Positions 7,833 through 16,507 of a stretch of 64,000 nucleotides of DNA are shown here, in pieces; position 1 is the stretch's first letter; every line of letters begins with the position of its first letter. A model generated the notes under the pieces. The model made no database searches, was not told the DNA's origin, and saw only the letters and a program-made list of their open reading frames with translations. Where the stretch lies: the NCBI RefSeq assembly GCF_039534915.1, contig NZ_BAAAWE010000001.1, forward strand, positions 372,001-436,000, given 5' to 3'. Position numbers and translations under genes: made by a program. The DNA comes from Streptomyces roseofulvus (GTDB taxonomy: Bacteria; Actinomycetota; Actinomycetes; Streptomycetales; Streptomycetaceae).

Positions 7833-8411
7833 ATGTCGGTACAGGAACGCAAGCAGCGCGAACGGGCGGAACGCGAGCGCCTCATCGTGGCCACGGCCCG
7901 CGAACTCGCCGAGCAGCAGGGCTGGGACGCGGTCACCACCCGCCGCCTCGCCGAGCGCATCGAGTACAGCCAACCCGTCCTCTACAGCCACTTCCGCGGC
8001 AAGCGCGAGATCATCGGCGCCGTCGCCCTCGAAGGCGCCGCCGAACTGGCCACGGCGGTACGGGCCGCGACCTCCGCCGCGGACGGACCGCGCGAGCGGG
8101 TCGTGGCCCTCGCCCGTACGTACCTCGACTTCGCCGCGCGCAACCCGGCGGTCTACGACGCCCTGTTCCAGCTCGACGGCGGCCTGCCGTACGCGCAGGA
8201 GGACACGCCGGAGCCGCTGAAGGACGCCTTCACCGCGCTCCTGGAGAGCCTGGGCGAGGTCGCCGGCGACGGCGTCCACCCCGGCATGTTCACCGAGGTC
8301 TTCTGGGCGTCCCTGCACGGCCTCGTCACCCTGACCCGGGCGGGACGCCTGCTGCCGCAGGACGCCGCACCGAGGGTGGAACTGCTCGTCGACCGGCTCG
8401 CCGTGCTCTGA
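7833..8411 (+). CDS. TetR/AcrR family regulator (WHG domain)
   Basis: A 192-residue regulator. The N-terminal HTH is LIVATARELAEQQGWDAVTTRRLAERIEYSQPVLYSHFRGKREI, a textbook TetR DNA-binding domain. The C-terminal part carries FWASLHGLVTLTRAGRL, the WHG-type ligand domain signature. It is divergent from the DUF1772 gene and flanked by two identical-type palindromes, so it very likely represses both. The inducer is unknown. Confidence 0.93.
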   Translation: MSVQERKQRERAERERLIVATARELAEQQGWDAVTTRRLAERIEYSQPVLYSHFRGKREIIGAVALEGAAELATAVRAATSAADGPRERVVALARTYLDFAARNPAVYDALFQLDGGLPYAQEDTPEPLKDAFTALLESLGEVAGDGVHPGMFTEVFWASLHGLVTLTRAGRLLPQDAAPRVELLVDRLAVL

Positions 8412-8647
8412 CGCACCGGGACCGAGGCGCACGTGGCGGGGGCCGGTAGGCGCGGAGGGCGGGTGAGCGGTGGGGGGGCGGATGGGCGGCGAAGCCGGGC
8501 ACCGGCCCCCTGCCGTGGCTGCCGGCCACCCGTACGGCTCCGGTCCTCACCCGGTTGACAGGGCCTCGGTCGCCCGGTCCGGACGGCACCCCTATCGTCC
8601 GGATCGGGCGCCGACCGGCGCCGACACCCGCGACTCGGAGGTCCTCC

Positions 8648-9760
8648 ATGGCCCGTCCGCTCACCATCGGCCTGGCGGCCGCGGCCCTGCTGCTCCTCGG
8701 CACCCCCTCGACCGCCGTCGCCGCCCAGCCCACCTGCTTCGGGCTTCCGGCCACCCTCACCGGTGCCGGCACGATCACCGGCACTCCTGGCAACGATGTC
8801 ATCGTCGGCTCCGGCGGCGCCGACGTCATCGACGGCCGCGGCGGCAACGACACCGTGTGCGCCCTCGGCGGCAACGACATCGTCTCCGGCGGCCTCGGCA
8901 ACGACCGCCTCCACGGCGGCGACGGCGACGACGACGTGAACGGGGACGTGTACGTCGAGAACGGCCCGGCCGTCGGTGGCGGCCACGACATCCTGTACGG
9001 CGGCAACGGCGCCGACACCATGCTCGGCGACTCCCAGTCCGACAACGGGGACGCGTCCGGCGGCGGCAACGACCAGCTCTACGGCGGCCCCGGCGACGAC
9101 TCCCACCTGGACGGCGACAGCCTCAGCCTCGGCGGCGGCGACGCGCGCGGAGGCGGCAACGACCGCATCGAGGGCGGCAGCGGCGACGACGGTCTCCTCG
9201 GCGACTCCGCCGCGCCGCTCGAAGGCTCCGCGACCGGCGCCGGCGACGACGTCCTGCTCGCCGGAGCGGGCCTCGGGGACAACGTGATCGGCGACAGCGA
9301 GGGCGTGACGGCGGCACACGGTGCAGGCGGCGACGACCACATCGACCTCGGCGCGGACGGCGGCTTCTTCGCCCTCGGCGACCACAACATCAACGACCCG
9401 GCCGGCGGCCCCGCCACGGGCGCGGGCCACGACCGCATCCTCGGCGGCGCCACGGACGAACTCCTCGTCGGCGAGAGCTCGGTCGGCGACGCCTCCCGGA
9501 CCGCCGCCGGCCACGACGTCATCGAGGGCCGCGGCGGCGCCGACTCCCTCTTCGGCGACAACGTCGACTTCGCCGCCGACACCACCGTCGGCACCGCCGG
9601 CGGCCACGACGTCCTCCGCGGCGGCGACGCCGACGACGAGATCTTCGCGGGCCCCGGCGACGACCGCCTCGACGGCGGTGCCGCCACCGACCGCTGCGAC
9701 GGCCAGGCGGGCGCGTTCGACACGGCGACGCAGTGCGAGACGGTCCTGGGCGTGCCGTGA
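8648..9760 (+). CDS. Secreted RTX-like calcium-binding repeat protein
   Basis: A 370-residue protein with a Sec signal peptide (LTIGLAAAALLLLGTPSTAVAA, cleavage near residue 27). The rest is repeats. Residues about 43-95 and the C-terminal 60 carry classic RTX nonapeptides (GGxGxDxxx: GGRGGNDTV is the local form). Between them are longer units of about 25-30 residues in which GDS or GDN, then an A/G-rich linker, then GGGNDxLxGG recur. There is no enzyme domain, sortase signal or anchor. It probably folds as Ca-bound beta-rolls outside the cell. The ATG at 8648 follows CGGAGG. The first repeats are preceded by a single CFG cysteine paired perhaps with C-terminal cysteines. Confidence 0.87.
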   Translation: MARPLTIGLAAAALLLLGTPSTAVAAQPTCFGLPATLTGAGTITGTPGNDVIVGSGGADVIDGRGGNDTVCALGGNDIVSGGLGNDRLHGGDGDDDVNGDVYVENGPAVGGGHDILYGGNGADTMLGDSQSDNGDASGGGNDQLYGGPGDDSHLDGDSLSLGGGDARGGGNDRIEGGSGDDGLLGDSAAPLEGSATGAGDDVLLAGAGLGDNVIGDSEGVTAAHGAGGDDHIDLGADGGFFALGDHNINDPAGGPATGAGHDRILGGATDELLVGESSVGDASRTAAGHDVIEGRGGADSLFGDNVDFAADTTVGTAGGHDVLRGGDADDEIFAGPGDDRLDGGAATDRCDGQAGAFDTATQCETVLGVP

Positions 9761-9840
9761 CCGAGACCTGCACGACGCGCGTCCGCGCCGGCGCCTCCCC
9801 GTGGGGCCGCCGGCGCGGACGCGCGTCGTGCGGGTCTCGG
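9761..9840. terminator. Very long inverted repeat (33-bp stem)
   Basis: The arms 9761-9793 and 9808-9840 are complementary over 33 bp with one mismatch, around a 14-base loop. The repeat begins directly after the stop codon of the RTX-like gene. It can act as an intrinsic terminator, as U-less hairpins often do in Streptomyces, though the stem is about twice the usual length. Confidence 0.75.
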
Positions 9841-9898
9841 ACCGCCCGTAGAGTGCCGGTCAGCTGCCCCGTGGCCGGAACACAGAAAGGACCGTGGC

Positions 9899-10441
9899 AT
9901 GTCCAGCGACCGTCTCATGCGCATCCACAGCGCGGAGTTCCAGGCCATGGCCGAGAGAGTCCTGCGGGTCACCGAGCTCACGTCCCGTCTGAACGTCCTG
10001 CCGTTCGAGGACGAAGAGGCCAAGGCGGAGCTGTTCGAACAGATCCTGGGGAAGCCGCTGCCGCCGAGAGTCACGATCTATCCGCCCTTCTACACGGACC
10101 ACGGCCTCAACCTCGACCTCGCCGAGCGCGTCTTCATCAACCAGAACTGCACGTTCCTGGACTACGCCGGCATCCGGATCGGCCGGCGGACGATGATCGG
10201 GCCGAAGGTCACGTTCATCACCAGCGGCCACCCGGTCGACCCCGAGGAACGGCGGCTGTACCTCACCGGCGCGCCCATCGACGTCGCGGAGAACGTCTGG
10301 ATCGGCACCGGCGCCACGATCCTGCCCGGCGTCACCATCGGCCGTGACGCCGTGATCGCCGCCGGCGCGGTCGTCGCCGACGACGTTCCGCCGGCCAGCC
10401 TGGTGACCGGAGGCAAGGCGACAGTGCACCGGAGCTGGTGA
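9899..10441 (+). CDS. Sugar O-acetyltransferase, hexapeptide-repeat (Maa/LacA type)
   Basis: A 180-residue protein of the maltose/galactoside acetyltransferase group. The N-terminal Mac-type helices are followed by the left-handed beta-helix: FYTDHGLNLDLAERVFINQN, IRIGRRTMIGPKVTFITSGH, then ENVWIGTGATILPGVTIG. The histidine in TSGHP is the expected catalytic base. It probably transfers acetyl from acetyl-CoA to a sugar in the cytoplasm; the true acceptor is unknown. GAAAGGA precedes the ATG. It stands alone after the long hairpin. Confidence 0.9.
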   Translation: MSSDRLMRIHSAEFQAMAERVLRVTELTSRLNVLPFEDEEAKAELFEQILGKPLPPRVTIYPPFYTDHGLNLDLAERVFINQNCTFLDYAGIRIGRRTMIGPKVTFITSGHPVDPEERRLYLTGAPIDVAENVWIGTGATILPGVTIGRDAVIAAGAVVADDVPPASLVTGGKATVHRSW

Positions 10442-10597
10442 CCGCTGTCGGGATGCGGGCCTCGGCGGCGATCCGGACACGCACACGAGGACCCGTAGCG
10501 CCACCTGGACGCCATGAAGCGCGAAAAGTCGAAGATGTCCGGTTCGCGTGGCAGCCTGTCCGACGTCACCCCCCTACCTCCGTCGAAGGTGAGCACC

Positions 10598-10894
10598 ATG
10601 AGCACGCCGCACCAGGAGCACGTCTCCCACGCCCACGCCCACGGCCCCGGCTGCGGTCACACCGAGGTGCGGCACGGCGACCACGTCGACTACGCGCACG
10701 ACGGGCACCTGCACCGCGACCACGGCGGCCACTGGGACGAGTGCGAGCCCGCGGGACACCTCTCGCACGCGGGCCACGACCACCGGCACGGCCAGGACTG
10801 CGGCCACGAGAGCGTCCGGCACGGTGACCACGTCGACTACCTCCACGACGGTCACCGGCACGCCGCGCACGACGGCCACTGGGACGACCACTGA
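10598..10894 (+). CDS. Histidine-rich metal-binding small protein
   Basis: A 98-residue protein with nearly a third His residues. It is built from two related copies of about 45 residues: a CGH motif, then RHGDHVDYxHDGHxHxxHxGHWD (residues about 18-50 and 68-98). This is a strong Zn/Ni/Cu-binding pattern. Such proteins are often labelled zinc transporter, but there is no membrane segment here, so storage or buffering is more likely. The ATG at 10598 follows GAAGG and begins MSTPHQEH; an in-frame ATG at 10514 would add a non-histidine tail of 28 residues. Confidence 0.78.
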   Translation: MSTPHQEHVSHAHAHGPGCGHTEVRHGDHVDYAHDGHLHRDHGGHWDECEPAGHLSHAGHDHRHGQDCGHESVRHGDHVDYLHDGHRHAAHDGHWDDH

Positions 10895-10951
10895 CCGACC
10901 CCTCCCACCGAGGCAGGCGGCGAGGCGCCGGGACGGGCCCCGGGAGGGAGG

Positions 10952-11527
10952 TCAGGCGCGGGCCAGCGTCGCGGCGCCGAAGGAGACGTCGAAGCGGTCG
11001 CACCAGATGCTCACGCTGGGGTACGTGGACCAGTCGACGTCCGCCGGCAACGGGTAGTTCTGGTCGCCCTTGTTGCCCTTGAGCTTGGCCAGGTTCACAT
11101 AGCGGCCGTCGTCGAAGACGTCCCAGCCCGCCTTGCCCGGCTTGACCGGGGAGTCGCTCAGCCAGACGCGCAGGTCGGGGCCGTTGCTGGTGTCGAGCCC
11201 TTCGAGGCGCAGGGTGTGGGTGCCGTCGGCGAGGCGGACGACCTTCGCGGTGCCCTTGGTCGCGTGCTCGTGGCTGATGAAGGAGCCCTCGGCGAGGGTG
11301 ACGGGGCCGGCGGGCCCGGTGGGGGTGGGCGCCGCGGTCGGGGTCGTGCCGTCCGTCGGCGATGCCGCCGGAGGGGGCGCGGTCGTGCCGGTGGTGGGCA
11401 GTGATTCGTTGACGGTCTCGTCCACCCACAGGGCCCACGGCTTGAACCACACGAGGCCCGCCACCACGGCGATGGTGACGGCGATGCCGAGGCCCGCCCA
11501 CAGCGTCTTCCTGCCGGTGCGTTCCAC
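10952..11527 (-). CDS. DM13-domain membrane-anchored protein
   Basis: This 191-residue protein has one N-terminal membrane helix (residues about 9-28, AGLGIAVTIAVVAGLVWF), a Thr/Pro-rich linker, and a DM13 domain (about residues 80-190). The domain shows FISHEHATKGTAKVV, LRLEGLDTSNGPDLRVWLS, YPLPADVDWSTYPSVSIWCDRF and the ending FGAATL. DM13 domains are proposed to work in electron transfer or redox reactions, and the single conserved Cys is typical. The GTG at 11527 follows GGGGGAG. The domain faces outside the cell. Confidence 0.85.
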   Translation of the reverse strand: MERTGRKTLWAGLGIAVTIAVVAGLVWFKPWALWVDETVNESLPTTGTTAPPPAASPTDGTTPTAAPTPTGPAGPVTLAEGSFISHEHATKGTAKVVRLADGTHTLRLEGLDTSNGPDLRVWLSDSPVKPGKAGWDVFDDGRYVNLAKLKGNKGDQNYPLPADVDWSTYPSVSIWCDRFDVSFGAATLARA

Positions 11528-11684
11528 TGATGCTCCCCCTTCGTGAGCGGACGCCCCCCGTGGGTGTCCTTCCAACCTGCCGGTGTCCATCCAACGCGTC
11601 CACGGGCGCCTGCGGAAGGGGCTTCGTGAGGTTGTGGACGACCGGTCACGGGCGGCGCCCGCCCGTGACCGGTCGCGGCGTCGG

Positions 11685-12227
11685 TCAGGCGCGCCTGACC
11701 GTGAAGCCGCACCAGGCGGTCCAGGCGGAGGCGGTGGCTCCGTCCTTCACGCGGACGCGCCAGCGGTAGGCGCCGTCGCTCAGGGTCCCGGCGGGCACCT
11801 GGAGGGCGGCGTCGTGGCTGGTGTCGCTGGTGAGCTGCCGGTGGAGCACGGGCTCGCCGGCGGCGGTGTCGACCTCGAAGGTGACCTTGCGGCGGGGTCC
11901 GGGCCGGGCGGGTTCGACCGTGCCGGGCGGGGCGACGGACTCCAGCGTGGCGGCGAGCGTCGGCGACGTGCCGGTGACGACGGGGTCGCCGGCGGGGTCG
12001 CCGCAGAGCTGGAAGCCGGCGTAGGAGCCGTCGGAGACGCGGGGGGCTTCCGGGACGGGCAGCAGCCGGTCGTCCGCGGGGGCCGCGGCGGGGGCCGGTC
12101 CGGCGGAGGCGGCCGCGAGGGCGAGCGGGGTGGCGACGGCGCCGGCGGCGCAGGCCGCGAGCAGGGCGAGGGTCGCCCGACGGGTGCCCCGGCGGCGCTG
12201 GGTAGGGCTGTGGTGACGAGTGCGCAT
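11685..12227 (-). CDS. Secreted protein with an Ig/FnIII-like domain
   Basis: A 180-residue protein with a signal peptide (RRRGTRRATLALLAACAAGAVATPLALAAA region, residues about 10-40) followed by a beta-rich domain: DPVVTGTSPTLAATLESV, KVTFEVDTAAGEPV, and DGAYRWRVRVKDGATASAWTAWCGFTV. That last stretch is the typical end of an Ig/FnIII-like fold, as also seen beside DNRLRE domains. It lies 28 bp after the large haloperoxidase-like gene in the same operon, so the two are probably secreted and used together. No enzyme motif. Confidence 0.75.
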   Translation of the reverse strand: MRTRHHSPTQRRRGTRRATLALLAACAAGAVATPLALAAASAGPAPAAAPADDRLLPVPEAPRVSDGSYAGFQLCGDPAGDPVVTGTSPTLAATLESVAPPGTVEPARPGPRRKVTFEVDTAAGEPVLHRQLTSDTSHDAALQVPAGTLSDGAYRWRVRVKDGATASAWTAWCGFTVRRA

Positions 12228-12255
12228 GTCGGTGTCCTTCCTCTTCGGCGTCCGG

Positions 12256-15111
12256 CTACTTCACGTAGAGGGTGTGATCGGGGCCCGGCGCCTGGACCTG
12301 GGTGCACTGGTACGTGCTCCAGCGGTGCTCGGCGACGAGGCGCTTGCCGACCTCCTGGCAGCCGGTGAGGTTGTGCAGGGTCTCGTAGGCGGTCCAGTCG
12401 GCGGCCGCGTTCGGCTTGAGCTTGTTCGCGACGCCGTAGGCCGCGGCGTCGCCTCCGGCGGTGACGCCGTCGGCGCCGTCCCAGCGGTAGTGGACGCCGA
12501 GCCAGACCCGGCCGACGGCGTTCTCGGCGGCGGCCGCGGAGAGGGTGGTGAAGGTGCGGGTGACGCCGAGGGCGTTGGGGTCCTCGGTGGTCGCGGTCCA
12601 GGTGATCCGGTCCGTGCCGAACCACGCCTGAGTGGCCTTGGACCAGGCTCCGGCGAAGGTGGCGTGGCCGGAGACGTAGGCCGGGAACGGCGGGGAGAAG
12701 TGCTGCCCGTTGCGGTCCTGCGAGAGCGGCTGCCAGTTGCCGTCGGCGGTGGTGCCGGCGTTGCCGTCGCCGTCGAGCCGGATGGCGCTCTCCGGGCGCC
12801 ACAGGTCGATGTTTGTCTGGTACTTCTGGTCCCAGGCGACGATGCCCGCGTCCGCCATGGCGAAGGCGGTGAGCGCGAACAGCTTGGCGTTGCCCGCGAC
12901 GGTGGTGTCGTGCTGGCGGGACAGGATCTGGGTGTGCTCGAAGAGCTGGCCCGGCGGCTTGTAGGTGCCGTCGAGGTCGTTGGCCCAGAAGAGCGCCGCC
13001 CGCGTCTGGTCGGCTGTACGGGTGGTGGACTCGGCGCCGCCGAGGCTCTTCACGTCGTTGACCTGGTCGGCGTACGCCTGGCTCGGCAGCAGTGCGCTCA
13101 TCTGGGTGTGTCCGGCCGGGCCGGGCCGCCGGAACTGCGCGCTGCTCGCCATGCCGAAGGGCTTCACGAGCCCCCACTGCGGGGTGGCGCCGTCGCCGGT
13201 GCCGGTGGGCCGCCAGTAGCCGGGCTGCGTGGAGCCGGTGTACGGGGCGACGGGCGCGGAGCCGTCGTTCTGGCGGGCGGCGATCATCGCGGCGGCCGCC
13301 TTCTGTCCGACCTCGGTGCCGGCGGCGCGCTGGGCGGTGGTGACGGCGGCGGGGATCGTGGAGCGGGCGGCGGCGATCTCGTCGTCGAAGTTCAGCGTCG
13401 GGTAGAGGGAGCGCAGCACCTCGAAGGCGGCGTGGTCGATGGCGCTGTTCACGTCCGGGAGCGCGCCGTTCGTCGCGGTCGCCTTGACGAGGTAGGCGTC
13501 ACCGAGGCACTTGAGGGCGCCCTCGGCGCAGCGGGCCGAATTGGCCGCGTCGTAGACGGCGCCGTGCATCATCGCTCCGGCCCTGGCCAGCGGTCCGGGC
13601 GCGCCGCCGACCTGGCGGTAGGTCTCCTGCAGGACGTCGTTCCAGTAGACGACGTGGTCCTTGACCGGGTCGGCCGGCGTCTCGTAGGTGACGAGGATCG
13701 AGGGGGCGGTGGTGGTCTGCGCGGAGGCGAAGATCTTGAACGCGGTGACGTCGTTCTCGTCGGTCGCGCGCAGGCCGACGGTGTCGACCGTGTTGGTGGT
13801 CTTCGACCACTGCTTCACCAGGGGGGTGATGTCCTCCGATATCCAGCGCGGGCCGCAGTCGCCGTGGCCGTGGGTCTGGGTGGAGGTGGTCACCTTGGAG
13901 CGCCATGAGGGCTGGTTGCTCCAGCGGGTGGCGGACGAGGCGGTGCCGGTGTCCCAGATCTCCCAGGAGCGCGGCGTGCAACTGTCGGACCAGGTGGCGA
14001 AGAGGTTGAGCTCGGCGTTCAGGACGTCCTGGCCGGTGACCGAGGAGTGGCGGGGGAAGTTGACGAACGAGCGGGCCTCGCCCTTCTGCCACTCCCGGCC
14101 GACGCGCAGGTCGACTCCGGCGGAGAAGTCGGCGGTGTCGCCGTTGCGGACGTAGGTGTCGAAGTCCGTGCCGAAGTAGACGGCCGGGTCGATGGTCACC
14201 GGGTAGCGGGTCGAGCGGTCGGCGAGGAAGCTCCGGTCCGCCGTGACCCGCAGGTCGAAGCCGTCGCCGCGCTCGGTCACGCCCAGGTCCACGCGGGCCG
14301 TGCGGGCGCCGGGCGCGTTCTCGCCGCCGGCGCCGGCGTCCCACATGTACGGAGTGGTGCCGCGGCCCACGCTGTCGCCGGTGCGTGCGTCCGTCAGCGT
14401 CAGGGTGTCGTCCTGTCCCTGACGCACCGTGATGCCCTCGGCGCGTACCGGGAGGGTGAGGTCCGCCGCGCGCACGGCCGCCTGCCGGTCCGCCACGACC
14501 AGGTACTGCTCGAACCCGGTCCGCGTGGCCTCGACGACCAGGTCGGTACCGGGGAGGACGTCGTCGTAGGTGGCCTTCGTGCCGTTGAGGCGGGGTTCGG
14601 GCAGGGCGCCCTTCCAGCCGAGCGCGAGTTCCTTGTCGCCCCGGCCGAGTACGGCGAGGTCACCGCCGGCCGTTCCGGTGCGGCCGGCGAGGCGCAGCCC
14701 GCGGGGGTGGGCCTTCGGGCCGACGGATCCGTCCGCGTGCCTCACCAGTGTGAGGTCGACCCCGACCCAGCGGCCGCGCTCCTTGAACCGGATCGGTCCC
14801 GCGAACGACTCGACCGACATGGTGCCGTCGGGGTTCGCCCAGAGGGTGGTGCTCTCCGTGCGGGCCTCCACGACCTCGATCCGGCGGCCCTGGGCCTGCG
14901 CGGTGAGGCGTGCGTTCACTTCCTCCTTCGGGACCGCCGACTCGGTGACTCGGGGCGCGGGGGCGGCCGCGGTGGCGTCCGGCGCGGCGGACAGCGCGAC
15001 GCCCGTCTCGGCGAGGAGGACCAGAGCGAGCGGAAGAGCCAGAGCGAGAGGCGGGGTCAGGGCCCTGCCTCGCCGTGCCGGTCCGCGGGACCGGCCGGGG
15101 GAACTGTGCAC
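12256..15111 (-). CDS. Secreted DNRLRE-domain protein with vanadium haloperoxidase/PAP2 domain
   Basis: A 951-residue secreted protein. A signal peptide (ALTPPLALALPLALVLLAE) leads to an N-terminal beta region, then a DNRLRE domain (about 310-480: FGTDFDTYVRNG ... FVNFPRH ... RWSNQPSW). Residues about 482-951 form a vanadium-dependent haloperoxidase/acid phosphatase domain with LWRPESAIR, PAYVSGHATFAG (His816) and GRVWLGVHYRWDGADG (His874, the expected vanadate ligand). The lysine of the first active-site motif is two residues further from WR than in chloroperoxidase. It may halogenate substrates or act as a phosphatase at the cell surface. The GTG at 15111 follows AAGGAG. Confidence 0.88.
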   Translation of the reverse strand: MHSSPGRSRGPARRGRALTPPLALALPLALVLLAETGVALSAAPDATAAAPAPRVTESAVPKEEVNARLTAQAQGRRIEVVEARTESTTLWANPDGTMSVESFAGPIRFKERGRWVGVDLTLVRHADGSVGPKAHPRGLRLAGRTGTAGGDLAVLGRGDKELALGWKGALPEPRLNGTKATYDDVLPGTDLVVEATRTGFEQYLVVADRQAAVRAADLTLPVRAEGITVRQGQDDTLTLTDARTGDSVGRGTTPYMWDAGAGGENAPGARTARVDLGVTERGDGFDLRVTADRSFLADRSTRYPVTIDPAVYFGTDFDTYVRNGDTADFSAGVDLRVGREWQKGEARSFVNFPRHSSVTGQDVLNAELNLFATWSDSCTPRSWEIWDTGTASSATRWSNQPSWRSKVTTSTQTHGHGDCGPRWISEDITPLVKQWSKTTNTVDTVGLRATDENDVTAFKIFASAQTTTAPSILVTYETPADPVKDHVVYWNDVLQETYRQVGGAPGPLARAGAMMHGAVYDAANSARCAEGALKCLGDAYLVKATATNGALPDVNSAIDHAAFEVLRSLYPTLNFDDEIAAARSTIPAAVTTAQRAAGTEVGQKAAAAMIAARQNDGSAPVAPYTGSTQPGYWRPTGTGDGATPQWGLVKPFGMASSAQFRRPGPAGHTQMSALLPSQAYADQVNDVKSLGGAESTTRTADQTRAALFWANDLDGTYKPPGQLFEHTQILSRQHDTTVAGNAKLFALTAFAMADAGIVAWDQKYQTNIDLWRPESAIRLDGDGNAGTTADGNWQPLSQDRNGQHFSPPFPAYVSGHATFAGAWSKATQAWFGTDRITWTATTEDPNALGVTRTFTTLSAAAAENAVGRVWLGVHYRWDGADGVTAGGDAAAYGVANKLKPNAAADWTAYETLHNLTGCQEVGKRLVAEHRWSTYQCTQVQAPGPDHTLYVK

Positions 15112-15349
15112 GCCGTACTCCTTCTGATCAAGAGGGGACAGACGCACGGAATGCTCACAGCCGCCTACGCGGCGTGTCCACGGCTCGTCTCGGAACGTGG
15201 CGTGATCATCCCGACAACGGAACCCGGAACTCCGTCGGGATTCGGGCGGTTCTCCGGCCAACGGCCTCTTGCCGGGGCGTTCGCCGCGTCCGGAGGCGAG
15301 AGCCGTTAATCCGGTGGACCGCACCTTTACGGTCGGTACCTTTGCGGTC

Positions 15350-16036
15350 ATGGACTTCTTGACTGAACTTCGGCGTGAACTGGACGTGTTCGGCGCCCTG
15401 TTGGACGGCGACCTGTCGACCCCGGTCGAGCACTGCGGCGACTGGAGTCTGGCGGATCTGGCCGCGCACATGGGCGCGGGGAACCTGTGGGTCGTCACGG
15501 CGGTGAAGGAGGGTCACGGCGACAACTACGACGAGGGTTCCGTACCCCGCGACCAGGCGGCCCTCAGGGCCTGGTACGCCGCGTCGGCGGACGCGCTGGT
15601 GGAGACGCTGTCGGCCGACCCCTCGACGGCGGCGTGGACGTTCGCGCCGCCGCACACGGTCGGGTTCTGGCGTCGGCGCCGCTACCACGAGACGCTGATC
15701 CACCGGTGGGACGCCGAGCACGCGCTCGGCTCGACCACGCCCATGGATCCGGAGTTCGCCGCCGACGGTGTGGCCGAGGTCTTCGACACCATGGCCCCGC
15801 GCATGGTCGCCAGGGGAGCCGCCGCCGCTCCCGCGCGGGCTGTACGGATCACCGCCACGGACTCCGGCCGCAGCGTGACCTACGGTCCCGGTGACCCGGT
15901 CGCCGAGGTCTCGGGCACCGCCGAGGACCTGTTGCTCATGCTGTGGGGCCGCAAGCCCCGGGACACCGACGCGATCGCCTGGACCGGCGACCGCCGGGCG
16001 GGGAGCGACGTCCTGGCCGGACCGCTGGTCCCCTGA
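15350..16036 (+). CDS. Maleylpyruvate isomerase family (mycothiol-dependent-type) protein
   Basis: A 228-residue DinB-like protein. It starts with MDFLTELRRELDVFGALL and has the CGDWSLADLAAHMGAGN signature, a metal-site histidine (AAHMG) and YHETLIHRWDAEHAL, typical of TIGR03083 proteins. Family members use mycothiol or bind metal; the reaction here is unknown. No ribosome site is clear before the ATG at 15350, and the repeat ACCTTTRCGGTC lies just upstream, so translation may be leaderless or start slightly earlier at a GTG near 15315. Confidence 0.82.
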   Translation: MDFLTELRRELDVFGALLDGDLSTPVEHCGDWSLADLAAHMGAGNLWVVTAVKEGHGDNYDEGSVPRDQAALRAWYAASADALVETLSADPSTAAWTFAPPHTVGFWRRRRYHETLIHRWDAEHALGSTTPMDPEFAADGVAEVFDTMAPRMVARGAAAAPARAVRITATDSGRSVTYGPGDPVAEVSGTAEDLLLMLWGRKPRDTDAIAWTGDRRAGSDVLAGPLVP

Positions 16037-16052
16037 CGGAGCCCGGCGCGCC

Positions 16053-16086
16053 ACCGCTCCCCCGCACCGAGCGCGGGTGGGGCGGT
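16053..16086. terminator. Imperfect GC hairpin between convergent genes
   Basis: ACCGC and GCGGT are outer arms, with CCCC/GGGG inside and mispairs or bulges between. The element lies in the 51-bp gap between the isomerase-family gene (plus) and the deaminase gene (minus), so it could end both transcripts. Confidence 0.4.
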
Positions 16087-16087
16087 C

Positions 16088-16507
16088 TCACCCCTCGGCG
16101 TCGAGCTGGTGGTCGGCCCAGACGTACGTTTCGGGCAGCAGGTCGGTGAGGGGGACGGCTCGCAGACGGTCGCCCTCGCCGACGATGACCGTGAGGGACG
16201 GGAAGTAGTCGAGGAGGACCTGCCGGCAACGGCCGCACGGGGGTACGACTCCTCGGTCGCGGTCGCCGACCGCCACGATCGTGTCCAGCTCGTAGGCGCC
16301 CTGGGCGGCCGCCGCGCCGATGACGACCAGCTCGGCGCAGGGGCCGCCCGTGAAGTGGTAGGCGTTGACGGCGGTGACGATCCGGCCGTCCTGGGCGCGG
16401 GCCGCGGCCGCCATGGTGTGGTTGTCCCCCCGGCAGCGCGTGCGGGCGACGTGCGCCGCGGCCTGGATGAGTTCGTGGTCGACGGGGTGGGTCGTACGCG
16501 TGGTCAT
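16088..16507 (-). CDS. Blasticidin-S-deaminase-like cytidine deaminase family protein
   Basis: A 139-residue zinc deaminase. The zinc site is Cys57-Ala58-Glu59 (GGPCAELVV) plus PCGRCRQVLLD with Cys91 and Cys94. Three cysteines, rather than the His of standard cytidine deaminase, ligate zinc. From memory, the segment YHFTGGPCAELVV, followed by PCGRCRQVLLD and the ending LLPETYVW, closely follows fungal blasticidin-S deaminase. It therefore probably deaminates a cytosine nucleoside antibiotic or a related nucleoside. The ATG overlaps the stop of the MFS gene by 4 bp (ATGA), so the two are translationally coupled. Confidence 0.85.
   Translation of the reverse strand: MTTRTTHPVDHELIQAAAHVARTRCRGDNHTMAAAARAQDGRIVTAVNAYHFTGGPCAELVVIGAAAAQGAYELDTIVAVGDRDRGVVPPCGRCRQVLLDYFPSLTVIVGEGDRLRAVPLTDLLPETYVWADHQLDAEG

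Noticed and set aside
8153..9607. 484-residue open frame opposite the RTX-like gene
   Set aside because: It is Val/Ala/Gly-rich because it mirrors a repetitive gene in high-GC DNA. The plus strand has a signal peptide and ordered repeats.
12220..13908. 562-residue open frame opposite the haloperoxidase gene
   Set aside because: No domain or signal; it is the complement of a well-supported gene with active-site motifs.
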